Origin: Elmis aenea | Taxonomy: Eukaryota > Arthropoda > Insecta > Coleoptera > Elmidae | NCBI GenBank assembly: GCA_947652605.1 | Contig: OX393576.1 | Span: 50,754,966 to 50,818,965 of the forward strand | Direction: 5' to 3' | DNA: 64,000 nt | Part shown: positions 13,001 to 28,000 of the stretch, piece after piece | Position numbering within the stretch: the first letter of the stretch is position 1 | How the letters are laid out: every line of letters begins with the position of its first letter | Position numbers and translations under genes: made by a program | Notes under the pieces: model-generated | The model's input: the letters and a program-made list of their open reading frames with translations, nothing else | Database searches by the model: none | Told to the model about the DNA's origin: nothing

Positions 13001-16000
13001 GCTAAAGATGTAAGTGAAGGCAAAAAGAATCCATTCTAAAAATTGTTTGATTTTCCAATTTTGTTTCTGAGCATTCATTCCATAATTTTATTTTTTTTTA
13101 CTTTGCTTTCCTTCGCAAGTATTAAAATAATATTTATCGCTACAGTAGGTACATTAATTACAATTAAATTGGACAGTATAAAATAACAACGCTTACCGTG
13201 CCTCGTCGTAAAGCAAGCTGAATATTTTCAATATCGAGCACTGGCACCCAGCACTCAGCAATCAAACATTTCTGAGTGACGTCCAAATTAAACAAATTAA
13301 GAGTGTGATAAATCGCCTTGATTTTGCGAACTTTAACAAACCAGTTCTTAATATTCTTAGCAGCTGCAACCAGCACTCTATGACGATGGTCTTGAGTTTG
13401 TCCCAAAACCTATAATCACTCAAAATTACTTTATATTAAAATAATTACTGTAAAACGTACAGTATTAAGATCTTCAATGCGTGTCATAACACCCATAGCC
13501 ATTTCTCTTCTATCTGCAGGAGCTTCCGGACATGGGTACAAAGTTGCTCTGAATCCTTCACAAATCTTCTTAACACGAGTTTTTAACTGATCTCCTTGGA
13601 AGAAAATAATAAAAACTGATTTAAATACTTGATCGCCCTACAAACAATAAAAATAAAGTGAACACGTCGATCGACATATTATCAGTTCTTACTGATGATG
13701 GATCTTCGAGTGGAGTTTCAATTTCAGCCTGGCGAAGAAAGACATTTCCACGACATGCTCTCCATAACATTCTTTCGAATGGTGGGATACGTTCTCTTAG
13801 TATAACACCAGCCACGAAACTAAATTATACAACACTTAATAAATAAAGCTGTAAGTATATAACATAATTTAAAAAATGTGAGCTTTATCGATAAAAATAA
13901 TTTTTGAAATTACAGTATGTCTGCGGAACTTTTGTTGTGACTATTAGTAACTAAAACACAATTTTTTAAACGAAAATTTCATAAAATTTGACAGCTAAAA
14001 ATTTACAGTACATTAAACTTTTTAAGACCCAATTGCACAAAGCATTAGTGTTAAAATGATGAATCCTTAAAACTAGGCATTATCAATGCCAATAGTGCTG
14101 GATTTTGCCTGTTAACAAGTATGTTAACAGTAACTATTCCGCTATCAGGCTTTATTTTAAAATAATTCTTAACAAACCGTCAATTGATTTATCCATACTT
14201 ACATAAATAATACGTACAATTATTTATATCTGTAATTAACAATTTATACACAATGGTTAGAAGAGAATTCTAAAAAAGTATATTCAAATTGAAATAGTCC
14301 CTTTAATATTCATTGTCTTTGTAATCTTTTATTATTAATAATTTCTTAAACAGATTTTGAAATTTTTAATATTAATTTATATTTAATGTAGGTACTTAAA
14401 TGATTTTTTAGATAATGAATGTAACCAGTAAATAGAAATGCTTACACTATTTAAAAAAAAAGAAAATCATATGTCAATCCTAATTAGTTTTAAATCTTGA
14501 TAAATTGGTAAATAACTAACATTCATTTAACATTAATTACAGTATACAAACAAGTGTTAAACATTGTAATTTATGATCAAGTCTCCCGTATTTACATTAT
14601 TAAAGTCAACAATTCTAATATTATTTTTAGAAAGAAATTTATTTCGTAAGAAACTAAAACTTTAAATCATACTGCAGACATACTGTTATTGTTTATTTAA
14701 ATAAATTACTCATTGTTAAGCAGTTTTAACTCATTGGCAGCTAATGCAATTTAGGATTGTAAAATAGCTAAAGCAATGGTAATGGATGTCCTTACCAGCA
14801 CTTTTACGAATTGCCAGATAATTGCAGAAAATATTAAATGTAATTTGTTTAATATTGTTGCAGTTACGTATAGTTAAAAATATGGTTAATTGCATATTTT
14901 CAATACTTGAATTTCATAATAGGCACACAAATTTATTGACATGCATGAAAACACTTTCTTTAAACTAGGTAAATAGATAAACATAAATGATTGGCAAATA
15001 CTGTAATATGTTCAATAAAAATTCTATGATAATAAACAACATCATAAAATACATATAGTGCACAAAATAATAATTTGGATAAATTTAATCTTATAACATC
15101 GTGGCATTATAAAATTCAGTGCTGCATATACAGTTAAACCATAATTTTATCATAAAGTTGTCAATTTCAAATCCCAGGAAAATTTTCATTCAAGTTTGGT
15201 AAAGTAATTAAGCACCATTCAATGAAAAGCATAAAACAAAAATTCAAACTTGCAAATACTGTTACAATTACTATGTTAAACAACTTCAGTGTGTTTAAGA
15301 GCTTTTACAAATTATTTTTATATTTTTAAAAACATTAACAATGTCGACACGGAATTGAATATCTAAGGATAATTTCCTGCAAACAAAAATATATTTAGAT
15401 CAGTTGACTTGAAATGATACAGAGACAATAAATAAAACAAACTGATTTTAGTTTTATTAAGTCATGTAGTGTGTGACTTCAAAATATGGTACCATGTGCA
15501 TGTTAAATATTACTTGCTTTAATTGATTATTGTATATACAATATCTTTAAAAACTATGGTAATAAATTAACTAAATTATTTTATTTTCTGTTTCTGCATC
15601 TGTTGAAAATAAATTTTAAGTTTGTACAACACAATATCGAAAGGGGCGTATCTATTACTTAACAATGAATTCTCGGAATTGTAGCGAGAGTTGTAAATGT
15701 GATAAACAACTTGAAAGATAACATAAATATGGGAAATGAAACTTAGGATGTAATATAATTTTATGACTGAATGGTAAGGCGTAGATTAAATGATCACTAT
15801 TATGTACATATTTTTGCTGATACCAAGTGACAATGAGTGATGTTTTTAATGTAAAAATGATGTTGCTCAAGCTCTATAATGCTATACTGCTGATAAACAT
15901 CGATTACAACCACAATTACTGCACTACAAAAGCAACATAAAATGCTAAATTAATTCTAAATGTAACTTTTAAGCAAATTAGGCTAATCTAAAACAAACTA

Positions 16001-19000
16001 AAAACAAAGTGAAACTAAAATATTTAAACTGACCAATAGCAGTTTGGTATAATTTTAGTTTCACTTTGGAGCAGAGTGTGAAGGTGGCCTTATAAATAGA
16101 TTTTACTGACCATGGAAAGAATTCCTCAGTTTCTATAGTTTTTTCCGGCAAACTGTTCAAGCAAAATAGCCTTGTTTAAGTTTCAGAAACAAGGCAAATC
16201 ACTGTAGCTTACCACTATGAATGAGAGTTAATGGAAATGTTAAATGATAAAAGAATGATGCACATCCAACGCACTATATTGTTCATGAGTAATATTACTG
16301 TTAATATTTTTTCAAGTTAACCATAATAAAAGACTGCCCTTTTCTGGGAAAAGTTTTGAGATAATTAAATTAAAAAATACAGGGTGCCAAAGAGATCATT
16401 ATCACTTTGACTATCTAGCTTTTTTTTAAATACCCCCCAAAAAATCCTTGATGATATCAATAAAAAATAAGGTAAAAAACTGTATACAATAGGAATGATA
16501 TCATTGTATGCAGCTATATCTACCCTTTTTTGATATGCAAGGTTTTTGTCTAAAAACAAATTGAGGTAGTATTGATCTCTTTTATTACTAAACAAACAAT
16601 ATAGTTTTCATAACGTTATTAATACGGTTAAATAAAATTAAAAGTTTTGAAGTGTCTTTTTTTATTGTAAAATACAACACGGTTTATACCATTTTGTCTA
16701 CAACTTAAAAAAAATTCTTTAGCAACCATACAACCCTCCTAAACCCATAAAATTACCAGTAGTAACACGACCAACTACGTAGTAATGAGTTAGTGAAAAT
16801 GTGTTAATGATTAGAAGGAAATGAATGTAACGAGAGGTGATACGTACCCCAGCTGTACGGAGCCGAGGGTGCCTTGTCGGGCTATAGAGTCGTCACTAAT
16901 GAGGGCCCGGGTCATAGACTCAGTGGGGTTTACACCCCCTTCGTGCTGCTCAACAACACAACACATTAGCAAACCCAATGCACCATCTGCCACAAACGTA
17001 TTTAATATTCATTGCATTTACGTCACATACCAGCAATTGACATTGGTTAAGAAAAGCTCATTCCAGCAAAATATATTACAGTTGGGTGCATAAAAAAACA
17101 AATTTTTTAAATATCAAATAGTTTTACACAATAAAATTTACAAACGACGAAAAATATTCAAAGACTAAGATAAAATTCATAACCCATTGCACAAAACAAA
17201 TGATTTTAGGCAGTATTTGTTTATACATGCCACATAGCCATGTCCTCTCATTAATCTTTTTCATAATTTTTGCAATAATTGTGTAAAATAAATAGGAGTA
17301 CTATTATTCAGATATTCTCCATAACTGTTTGTACGATTTTCGAGAAAATGAATAGAAACATTCATATAAATACGTTTAATTACAAATCACTTAAACAATT
17401 TAATTATTTATCAATTAATAGAAATATTGTTTATTTTTTAAATACAATAATTAACATCTAGAGATATTTATAGGAACAAGTAATTTTTGTACGATCTTTA
17501 ATTAAAACACCATTTTGCTTTTTTAAAATAATGCACCCATAGAACAAATTCTGTTATATGAATAAAACATTTATGATGATCATAAATTAAGTGTTGAAAG
17601 CGATGTTGCTGTATTTTACAGTGATACAGTGTTATAATATTTTCGCATAAATAAATTATGAATTAATAGATGACTTTTGTACAAATGCCTTGTAGATAGT
17701 AAATAAATATGCAAGTTAGGTTCAATGATGAAGACTGCTGGTTGAGTAAATGTTGTGTATTTTGTAAAAACATAACTTCAGCAAATATATTAGCAACTAT
17801 ATAATAACGTCATCCTAGCATGAACTTACAATATTATACATTACCTTTATTGCAGTACTACCAAATCCAAAGAAAGTTAAAACATTCGTGTGATGTGTTA
17901 CATGAAAAAGCATATACACAGCAAAAATAAGAACAAAATTAAACTCTAACTCACCAAACACCAACATGCAAAAGATTAACCAGTTAAAAAAATGACTATT
18001 TAAGGTTGCAACATTTTCATAACCATATTTTGAATTTAAGAAGAGTGTGATAAAAGTATGCAGTTCATGAGGCCACATATATTAAAACAAAAGCAATAAT
18101 TGAACTTTCAACTGTTCCAAGTATTTCATTTGTTTTACGTATTTCAATTGTTTTAAATATTCAGATATAATATGAAACATTTCGTCAACCTTAAATATTG
18201 TTATACACCATCCAAAAATACAAACTCCTATTACTATATTGAAGAAGATGCAAGAGGAAACAGTTTAAAGGTAATTCAGTAAAACAGAAGTACCTGCGCA
18301 ACATTTTCTATAATATAAAATTTAGAACGTTTTAAAGAACAATTGTTATTTTGACACAAAAAGTTAGAGGAGGCCCCGCGAAATACGGTTTTTGGCCTGG
18401 TTAACACGAACACAGACACGTGCTTGCCTCAGTGTGGTCCGGAAGTTGCTCGTGTCTGCCACGAAGTAAAAGTGCTGTAAGAACAACCACAAATATCACA
18501 GAACGGTAGCTCACAGTTGTACTTCAATAAAAGGTTTACAAGAATAGGATGAGATTCTTACTGTGCTCTTTTGTTTTCTAAAATAGATTAAATTACAGAG
18601 AACCTCCACAAAAGAAAATTAGATAAGTTAAAATTTCTAAGCATCAAGATTTTAAAGGATAACAGTAGGCACGGTAAGAATCTGGAAATGTGATGTGAAA
18701 ATGAATGAGTAGCATTATTACCCGAGCTTGAGGGCCTGTCCACCTGCCCGGAGGCCCTCTTCGCCCAACAGAGTGACTTGTTCCTCCTCATGGGCAGAAT
18801 CGGCCATCTGAGCAGATCCGCCACGTTCAGCCTGGTGACACATCGTCTGTCACCTAAACCTATCCCTAACCCCTAACGGCTCCAAAACTTTTAACAAATC
18901 TATTCCAAACTTTACATTTGAATCCCAAATCTTTTTTTTATTCACAAAAGCAGATTTTAATGAAACCATTTTTGGAATGTTTTATGAGAGCCATGCAATT

Positions 19001-22000
19001 TGCCAGATTGGTAACAAACGGATAAGGAACAATAACACATCAAACAAATATTTACGGACAAACACAACGAGAAGTAAGTGATACATGGAAAAAGGTACAT
19101 ATGTGTAGTTAAGACTATTAAAAAAGGTTTTAAACATTGAGAATGTTGTAAGCGATTATATGTGTTTAATCAAAAAAATTACTCTCTCAATTCATTGTTT
19201 TTTTAAATTCTAATTCCTATATGTATAGTTTCACAATTTACACTGTTTCATTAGTATGAAAAAAATATGTGCTGTTTAACCAGTGAAACACTTTTTTTTT
19301 CTGCTGATGAAGCAGGACACTGCAAAACTGTACAAAAAAATAAAGTAATGAATAAGAGTATTTTGCGATAAACACAAAAAAGTATGTATGCACACACAAA
19401 AATTGCCAAATAAGCCCACATTCATAATTAAGGGTTAGCAAACAAGCAATAAATAAATGAAACATTACTTTTAAGCAGGGACTGCGAACGGAACGAAAAC
19501 GTTAAACGAAATTAACCGAAATTTTTTTAAGAACGAAAACGAAATAATTATTTTTCGTTCAAGAACGAAAACGAAATAAATATTTTCCAAATTCGGTTTT
19601 ATCACTATTTAAATTTTATTTGTTAATCACAAACGCGAATTCACCTTCTATGCTGGGGAGACTCCACGAGGCAGTAAAAAATCTCACTTGAAATAAGTGA
19701 GCTTCAATTTTCTCCATATACATGATATGTATTAACAATTTATAGTTTATACTTGCAGTTTCGTGTAACACAAGAAACGGTACAGATATTCTCTGTACAC
19801 TTGATTCTTGATTGGATATTATATTATTAATGTGTGTGTATGTTTTATTTGCGTTTAGAGTTAATATAAGTTTTTTTCTAATATCTTTTTTTAAATTTAT
19901 AACATTCATGGAAACATTTAGTGAATTATCCACTTGAATTCATTCTTTTGTCTTTTAAATAATTACAGCAGGATCTAATTTAATTCCAATTCCTAGATTT
20001 TTAGTACTTAAACAAATTTAAGCACTGCTATATTTTTATATTTTTAAATAAAAATCGTGTGTACAATTTAAACTAATCAAGTGGTATTTTTGCACCTTAC
20101 GGGTGTTATACTAAATAAAATGGTTAAATGTTAATGTGTTTAACGATTTCGTAAATTTAATATGGCGGCGGTTCGCCAGTCTAAAATATGCTGTCCGTGA
20201 GCATCAAAACCCATCGTCGTTGTTTATAATTTAGTGGAGACGCAAATATTGTTATCGTATTTATAAAGGGTAGTAGTGACTTGAAAAAAAAAAAAGTCCT
20301 CGATCTTTTGACGACAAAAAAAATTGTAAAACTGGTTTTAACCATTACTATTTCGGTTCACGAAAACGAAAAAGGATTTTTTTCGGTTAGAACGAAAAGA
20401 ACGAAAACGATATATTTCGTTTACGTTCCGAACAGAAACGAACTAAATTTTTTTCGTTTTTAGTCCCTGCTTTTAAGCGTCTTTATTTGCATAAGTAAAC
20501 AAAAAGCAATTAATAAAACAATCACAAATAAATGACATGAACAAAAAAGGCATCATGCAAAGCGACAGATAGTCACAAACAAATATAATAAACTCTAATC
20601 CTATAAAATCAACTTGGAACCGAAGAGGTAGTGATTGATTAAGGATTAAAACAACATTTACGTAAAATAATATTATCTATAAAATTGTATCTACACTATG
20701 TATACTATGGTTAAAATCAGAGTGCAACTAAAATTAGCTGAAAAAGAAAAAGAATTAAAACATAAGTGATGCGGTTCGCATGCAAATGTTATTGCAGTAG
20801 AAGGAATACAGAATAACTTAAAACGGGAGTACTATTAAAATTAAATTTTTTTTGGCACATTCCCAAAAAAAATTAAAACCTTTAACTTTTACACAATGGT
20901 ATTAACTATTAAGTAAAGATATATAAACAATCTAACAATATTTGCAATTTTTTATAACAAGACCACACCATTGAAGTTTGCAGAAAGATTAATAAGTCAA
21001 TAAAAGAAAAAGAATATAAGGCCAGCTTAATATCTGGTTTTTAATACTGTACAACCATAATTGCAGTACTTAAATTACAGAAATTAAATAATAATAATAA
21101 TAATCTTTTTGTGCGATCGTACTAGAAACAGCTGTTTGACGGACGCGTTAGCAACCATAAAGTACTGCATTACCGGCCCTATCCTTAGCAACGGCCATAA
21201 AAGTTACTTTTCAGGCCGTTACCCTTAGCAACGGCCGAAAAAGTAACTTTTACGGCCGTTGCTAAGGAGAGGGCCGGTAATGCAGTACACACGCCGTCAT
21301 CTCAGTGACAGAATGTCACGTAGTTTCTAACCTATAATTTTGAAAATTACTAAAAATTTAAATTGTTTTTAATTCGATCGCACAAAAAATGTAATATGCA
21401 CCTCGGCCAAAACGTACTTTTTGGCCTTGATACATAAATAACTATTATTTGTTCTGAATATCCCAAAAAAGGTGTAAAACTTGTCACAATAATCAATAAT
21501 AATCAACTAGGTACACAGACTGAACAATCTGATATCTAAAACTAAAATTTCAATAAATTAATCTGTCATTCACTAAAGACAAAAAGTTATTAACTGATAA
21601 AACCGCGACAGATCAATACTTAACAAAACCTTTTTATTTATTTCTCCTCCTATGTTAATACTTTTTTTTTAAAGAAAATAAGATGAGATATTTATTTACT
21701 AGCTGCAATTTTCTCAATGTATGTTCTGTTCATATTTCAAGTGATAAAAATAGCACGTAAGTTTAAAAAAATATCTGAGAAATTTACATCATAGCAATAG
21801 GTATGCAAATTTATGCAAATAAATAACATGTGTACAAAGTAGTCAACAATATTACGAACATACAGAAAAGATAACAGAACTGAAGTGCAAAGTTAATAAA
21901 TAAACAATATGACAAATTCATTATAAAAAACAAAATTCATAAGAAGTGACAATGAACATTGGCATTTGCTTTATTGTATATAAATGTTATTTTTATTTTA

Positions 22001-25000
22001 AAACCGAAAATTAACTACAAAGTTTATACAACGATTTGTCTCTATTTTTAGTTGTGAAGTAGGTAGAAAATCCCCGATTTGATGCTTTAAATAAGTTGTA
22101 GGTTTATAAAATTGCAAACCAGAACAATTACACTTTTTTTAATAATGTGGGGACATCGCTGTTTAGTATAATGTCCGCGAGTTAGCGGTTTTTTACGCAA
22201 CGCTCGTATTTCTGTCTAGATTATCTTTACCACAATATTTTTGCCACTCCTTTTGCAGAAAATTACTTTCAACTATAACACAACCAAATAAATAAAAATT
22301 CTAATCAATTCTTCACGTATGTTCATTATAATTGATAAATATATTATCTCATCGCATTTCATAAGAGATACAACAATTGCAGTGGATTTTAAGCTTTGTC
22401 AACACGAGCGGGATTTAAATTCAGTAAAATAATCCACTGGTTGCAGATTATAGGATTTGGCAGCTACCCGATAGCTTTCATTATGTTAATAGTATCAACG
22501 TATAAAATGTTATTTGCTGCGATTTACCAAGTAATGTGACGTTATAAAGTCGCTTGTATGTTGCAATTGGAAATTCCTTTTAAAATCACGTGTACATTAC
22601 GTCATCAACGAGATTTCGATTGAAATTCGATGGAGCGAGTTGCTTTAACTATCAACGAAAGTAAAACTGTGGAGTGTGGACTACTACAATAAAATTAATA
22701 AGAACAATCGCTAAGTGATAACACTTAGTCATCGATTAAATGGGTTTAGTAACCATAAACCATCACGACACATTCAAAAATTATGCTGTAATAATTTACG
22801 TAACTAACGACAAAATAAATCATCATTTACTAATAACTCAAAAAATTTCCAAATAAATAAATTTTATGCACAGTTTTATTTTCGCTATAATACGATAATT
22901 TGTTTGCAAGTCAAAAAGTATGCAATGCTGTTTATTTGCAGGATACTTTTGTTTTTCCAAACGTAAGAGACATATAATCGTTGGCGTGACTGGATCAATG
23001 ACAGAGTGTCACTTAAATTTCATGCTTCAACTGTAAATTGCTGTAAATGCCCTTGATTGAAGACCTCTATGTTGACACCAATAAAGCAAAATTACTCAAG
23101 TTTATTGACAACTAAAAATATTGAAGCAGTCACGATCTGTACCCGTCGACACGCAAGCACAGTACAAGCTAATTTATTACATTAGTGCAATTTTTTTGGT
23201 AGATCGAAAATATCTTTCACTGTGCACTACTTTATCGTTGCTTAATCTATCAAGTGTGTCATTGAACAAGCGTGTTCGTTTACGTTGTTTCACACGCCCA
23301 TACAGAATTATCAGCCCATCAGGATTTACAGAGTAAATACGTCACACAAACACTCGCAAATAACGCTTAAAAAGTCTTATAACATTTTGGACCTTATCCC
23401 GGGATGCATAAACCGGGCCCCTCAGGCCCGGAGAGATATTTGTTTACTTAAAGCTTGATTAAAGTGTTTTAAAGCGAATTGAGCGTTTAGGTATGAACTA
23501 AAAAACGATTTTATTTAACGCTCTCTTGATTCAATCTATTAATTTTTTTTCAGAATTTGAAACTTTTTTTTCCATTACTACCCTGCAATAACATAAACCG
23601 GGCCTACCAAGCCTGTCGACTAATCTTTCATATGAAACAAGTCTCAACTTGTTAATGGCTGGCTTAGAGAATTTTTATAACTTGTCAGACAAATTATGCA
23701 CAGTAATCTACATGTTTATGCCCGAAATTATCTTACATTATAGTAAAACAAAGGGAGGCGTCGACATTATGGATTAAATGGGTTAATATCCACATGCAAG
23801 AGGCAAAGTAAACAATAGCGTATGACATTTTTCTTCAAAACCATAGATGTTGCAGCATTAAACTATTAAACGCATTTACAGTTTTTACCAAGCAACATCC
23901 AAACTACAAGATAGGTGTGACTCACAAACAAAATATTTTTGAAAGATTTAGTAAAGGAACTTGTGATACCACATATGCATAGAAGATCCTAATATACGGC
24001 GTAGAATTGTGGAGTGTATGTAAGGATTTATCAATATTTCTAATCTGCAACGATTAAGAGAAAAAGATGCTCAGTATGTCATTCAATCATTGACCGTAAA
24101 AGCAAAATGATATGTATTATATATTATGTAAAAATAATACTTGTATTGAGCATAGTATTAAAATGTGCATTATTTGCTACTGTAATCAATAAATTTTTTG
24201 TTTTGTTTTAACAATAATAACGTTTCCTTCATGTTTCATATCAATCTGTATAGTATGTGTATTGTATACCTAAATATAATTTTACTTTATTAAATATGTT
24301 TCCATTGCAACCTATTATGATATGATAGGCCATGTCTTGGAGGCCGATATTATATCAGTTACGCATCTAAGGTTAATAAGGGTATTTTAAGAACCTTACA
24401 AACACAATTATTAAATTCTTAAAATAAATTTCGATTTTGACGACAGTGAAAAGGCCCTATTGTAAAATATGCATTTGTAAAATATTTAATATTTTCCAAT
24501 TAAAAACTAATTAAAATGTGATGTTAGCATTATTATTATAGTAAAAACACAGTGACGTGAGCTATGAATACATTCCTGTGCACCAAATTGTAAATAATAT
24601 GACTGTAACAACAGCCATGGGCTACAAAAAGCAGAATTTTAAAATTAATTATAGGCATTGCCACACAAATGTTCTCAACTCTCCTCGTACTACTTTATTT
24701 AATCACATTCTATGGTGGCAGAGTACAACCATATTATTATCAAGATGCAATTAAAATCACACTTTCGACAACTAGCAAACTACTACTTAAATATAGTTCA
24801 GTACATATTGTTCCAATAAAAAAAGGTTACTTATTTCATTTCTGCATGGTATGACCCCTCTGATCTATATTTCTGCGGTCTTATCAACTATGACACGATA
24901 AACAAACGAAGTTACTGACTGACCTTAGCAATAACAGTAGGACTATTTGAAAACAAAAGTAAACTTTATATTTAACTACTAAGCTAAGATATCACATTAT

Positions 25001-28000
25001 TTCAAATTTAAAATGCAAAAGCATAATAAACTATTAAATAAGTAAGAATTTAATAAATCATAAGGTGTATATAAAAATTTAAAAAACATGTAAATTACTC
25101 AGAACTTTTTTTCACTACATAAAAAACTGCAATTATAATTCGTTATACAACAATTCCCAATCACCGTGAGCGATTTATAGTATACGGCAACCCACAACCA
25201 TTGTAATAGTACTAATTTTGGGACTGATATACAAGGATACGAACTGGAAGGATACTTAGGAACTGGCACTTCTATGAAAAACTTTACACAAACAGCGTAT
25301 GTGACAACCAGGCTGATACATTATAATATATACCAACAAATTAGGTACCCCATAAGAACTCCCTCTGAAATACCTTTATCTTGCACCTAAAGTTAGTAAG
25401 ACTAACCAATCAGAAATCATCGAAATTTAATTTTTTTTAAATCTTTTACGGACAATTAACACATATCTAAAGATTTAAATTCACAGTCGAATGTTAATTA
25501 ATAAATTTCAGCAGATATAAAATCATTGTAAAATTTAGCTGTAGCGACATAAATGTTGTCCTTTAAAAAGATTTATCAGAAATTACCTATTAATAATGTG
25601 TGCAATTTTAATAAAAAATTAAATTTGAGTTAAACAGCAAAATCTGGTAAAAGAAAACATCTACATCGCCGAAAAACTAGTATCGATCAATCTGTTAATT
25701 TAGGTTGCATGCTAAAAGATGCTATATTTAATGTGCAACATATCAGACTTACAAAAACGTGGGACGATCGATTACTACACTTGAATAGTAGCAGTCAGAC
25801 AGGACATTCGGTGCCGATGAATCCTAACAAGACAATTAATGTTGCCGTATTAATTTTAATACAAAAATGAACTTTATAAATTCATAAAATAACAAACATT
25901 TAGTGTTATTGCTTAAAATTTAAAAGCCTTATTTATCACCGAAAATGCAGAACTTTAGTCTGAGGTAACTGAATAATATTACTAGTAAAACATCGTTTGA
26001 TATTATAAAACCTTAAATATTACTTTTTTTATATATTTTGCCTTAACCTTACAACAAAGATAAAAATCATAAGCATATACTTTTTAAGTGGAGTACACAG
26101 TCTATATAAATAAATAACAATCAAAGCAAACATATGTGTGTATCATTAGACAAATACATTGCCGCTAATTAAAAATAATTGCACGCATATATACATTTTT
26201 TAATTTTGAGATATAAGTGTCAGGATCTATTAATTGTAAAGTAAATATTGCTAGTGTCGTTAACCATGGATGATAATTATTTAAATATATTGAACAAATA
26301 TGACTACACAAATACACTTCGATGACTACGAATTACTGGGAAATTAACCACCTTGTGCATTACGTGTAAAAGGAAATTGAAATAACGGCAAAAAAGATAC
26401 CTCTAAATTTTTTATTAAATATAAACAAAAAAGAATTCCTAAAAAGATTATAAACAGCCTGGAATATCGCAAGAAACTTTTAGTTTTTAAGCAGCATTCA
26501 TTATAACAAATTAATACATCACTTAATTTCAAATAATTAAAGCAATAATTACCGGTAGAATGGGGCTACTTGGGACAGTTTCAACATTTAAAAGCGTGTA
26601 CCACGTTCATTTTTTAATTAAAAACTTAGAATTTTTTTATGTAATTGGGTGAGGTGCCAATGAACAATATTTTATATATAAAATAAATATATATATGTAT
26701 ATATACAAGATACCAACAAAAAAAACTTCCTGTCCCAAGTAATACTTAAGAACGGGCAACTTGGGACACATATGAATTTCAGTAGTTTGACTCAAGTTTA
26801 GCCTATAAAGTCCTACTTGGGACAGTTATATTATATTTTTTATATTAAATTGATCTTTCACAATTATCCAGCATGAAAAAAAATATCAAAAATAAAGAAA
26901 ATAAAACTTTAATTCGCAAGTTACAAAAATTTTAAACTAAACGATATTTTGATTGGAAAAATTAAAAAAATTGTACTACCTCTGTTCAAAAATGATTGTC
27001 TCATTTGTAAAAAAAGTTGTTTAAAGCAGGATTCAATATATTAATTGAATTAAAAACTAATGAGATGATCATTTTTGAACAAAAATTTTCACCAAAACGG
27101 ACAATCATTCATTTTTGAACATAGGTAGTATTAATTAAAAAAATGAGATAAGTTATTCAAGACTTAATATTAAACGTATATTTTCAGAACAAAAGTACAA
27201 GAAAAGTTTTAAACAGTTCTTAATTCGGCCATTTTATATTAATTAAAAAAATGGATGTAACAACTTACCGTCTTGTAGTAATTTCAAAAACTAATTCGTT
27301 TTTTTAAGCTTATATGATACTTTTAAAACTCTACTAAGCAACTTTGATTATCTCAAAAGTTGACAGTTGTAAACAAAATTTTTAGGTGAGAATATCATTT
27401 TGTCCCCAGTTACCCTACTGTCCCAGGTTGCCCTATTCTACGGTACTTAGTTGTTCAATAAAAAAGAAGTAACAGATTATGTAATAGAATATTTGTCAAG
27501 TAATAATCTTGTACAGTACTATTAAAAAATATTTTTTGTATTATTATAGCGTAACACAACACAACCATGTCCTCAAATATAGCATCTCATTAGGCACACA
27601 ACCTGGCATTAACAATCTGCTGAAAAATGTATGATGTTTTGTTTACGGTTACACTTATTTAAACGTTATTATTTATGCCAGAGGCAAATATTAATCATAA
27701 TTAGAACATTACACTATTAAATTTCTACATAACAAAACGGTCAAAACATGTAGCAAGTTTAGAATATATAGTAAGTCTACTTACAACCATAGTGCAAAGT
27801 CTGTGCCATTATATTAAAAACATTGTTTGAAATATATTAACAAGAAAAACAAATGTAGATGTTAATTTCATTTAAAAAAAACATCTGCATTCATGCACAT
27901 GCAAATTTGCTCATTATTCATGTTTTATTCTGAAACGTTTTTAAAAATGACATTCTTATGATAGAATTTAATATCACTATGCCAGAAAAATTACTTTGAG

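Noticed and set aside
17815..18078. 87-codon hydrophobic open frame on the minus strand ([10 protein letters not shown]...)
   Set aside because: Phe/Leu-rich composition is expected from AT-rich DNA; there are no splice sites in phase with the V-ATPase exons and no recognisable family.
19616..19933. 105-codon minus-strand frame inside the hAT-like element
   Set aside because: No similarity to hAT transposase motifs and not bounded by splice sites; treated as chance.
22395..22490. Minus-strand peptide [10 protein letters not shown] resembling a Psq/pogo HTH
   Set aside because: Very short, followed by a stop, with no other transposase block nearby; could be chance.
23391..23800. Possible piggyBac-like element (TTAA near GGGTTAA, CCGGGCC hairpins)
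   Set aside because: No matching left TTAA/CCC end and no transposase; only isolated words.
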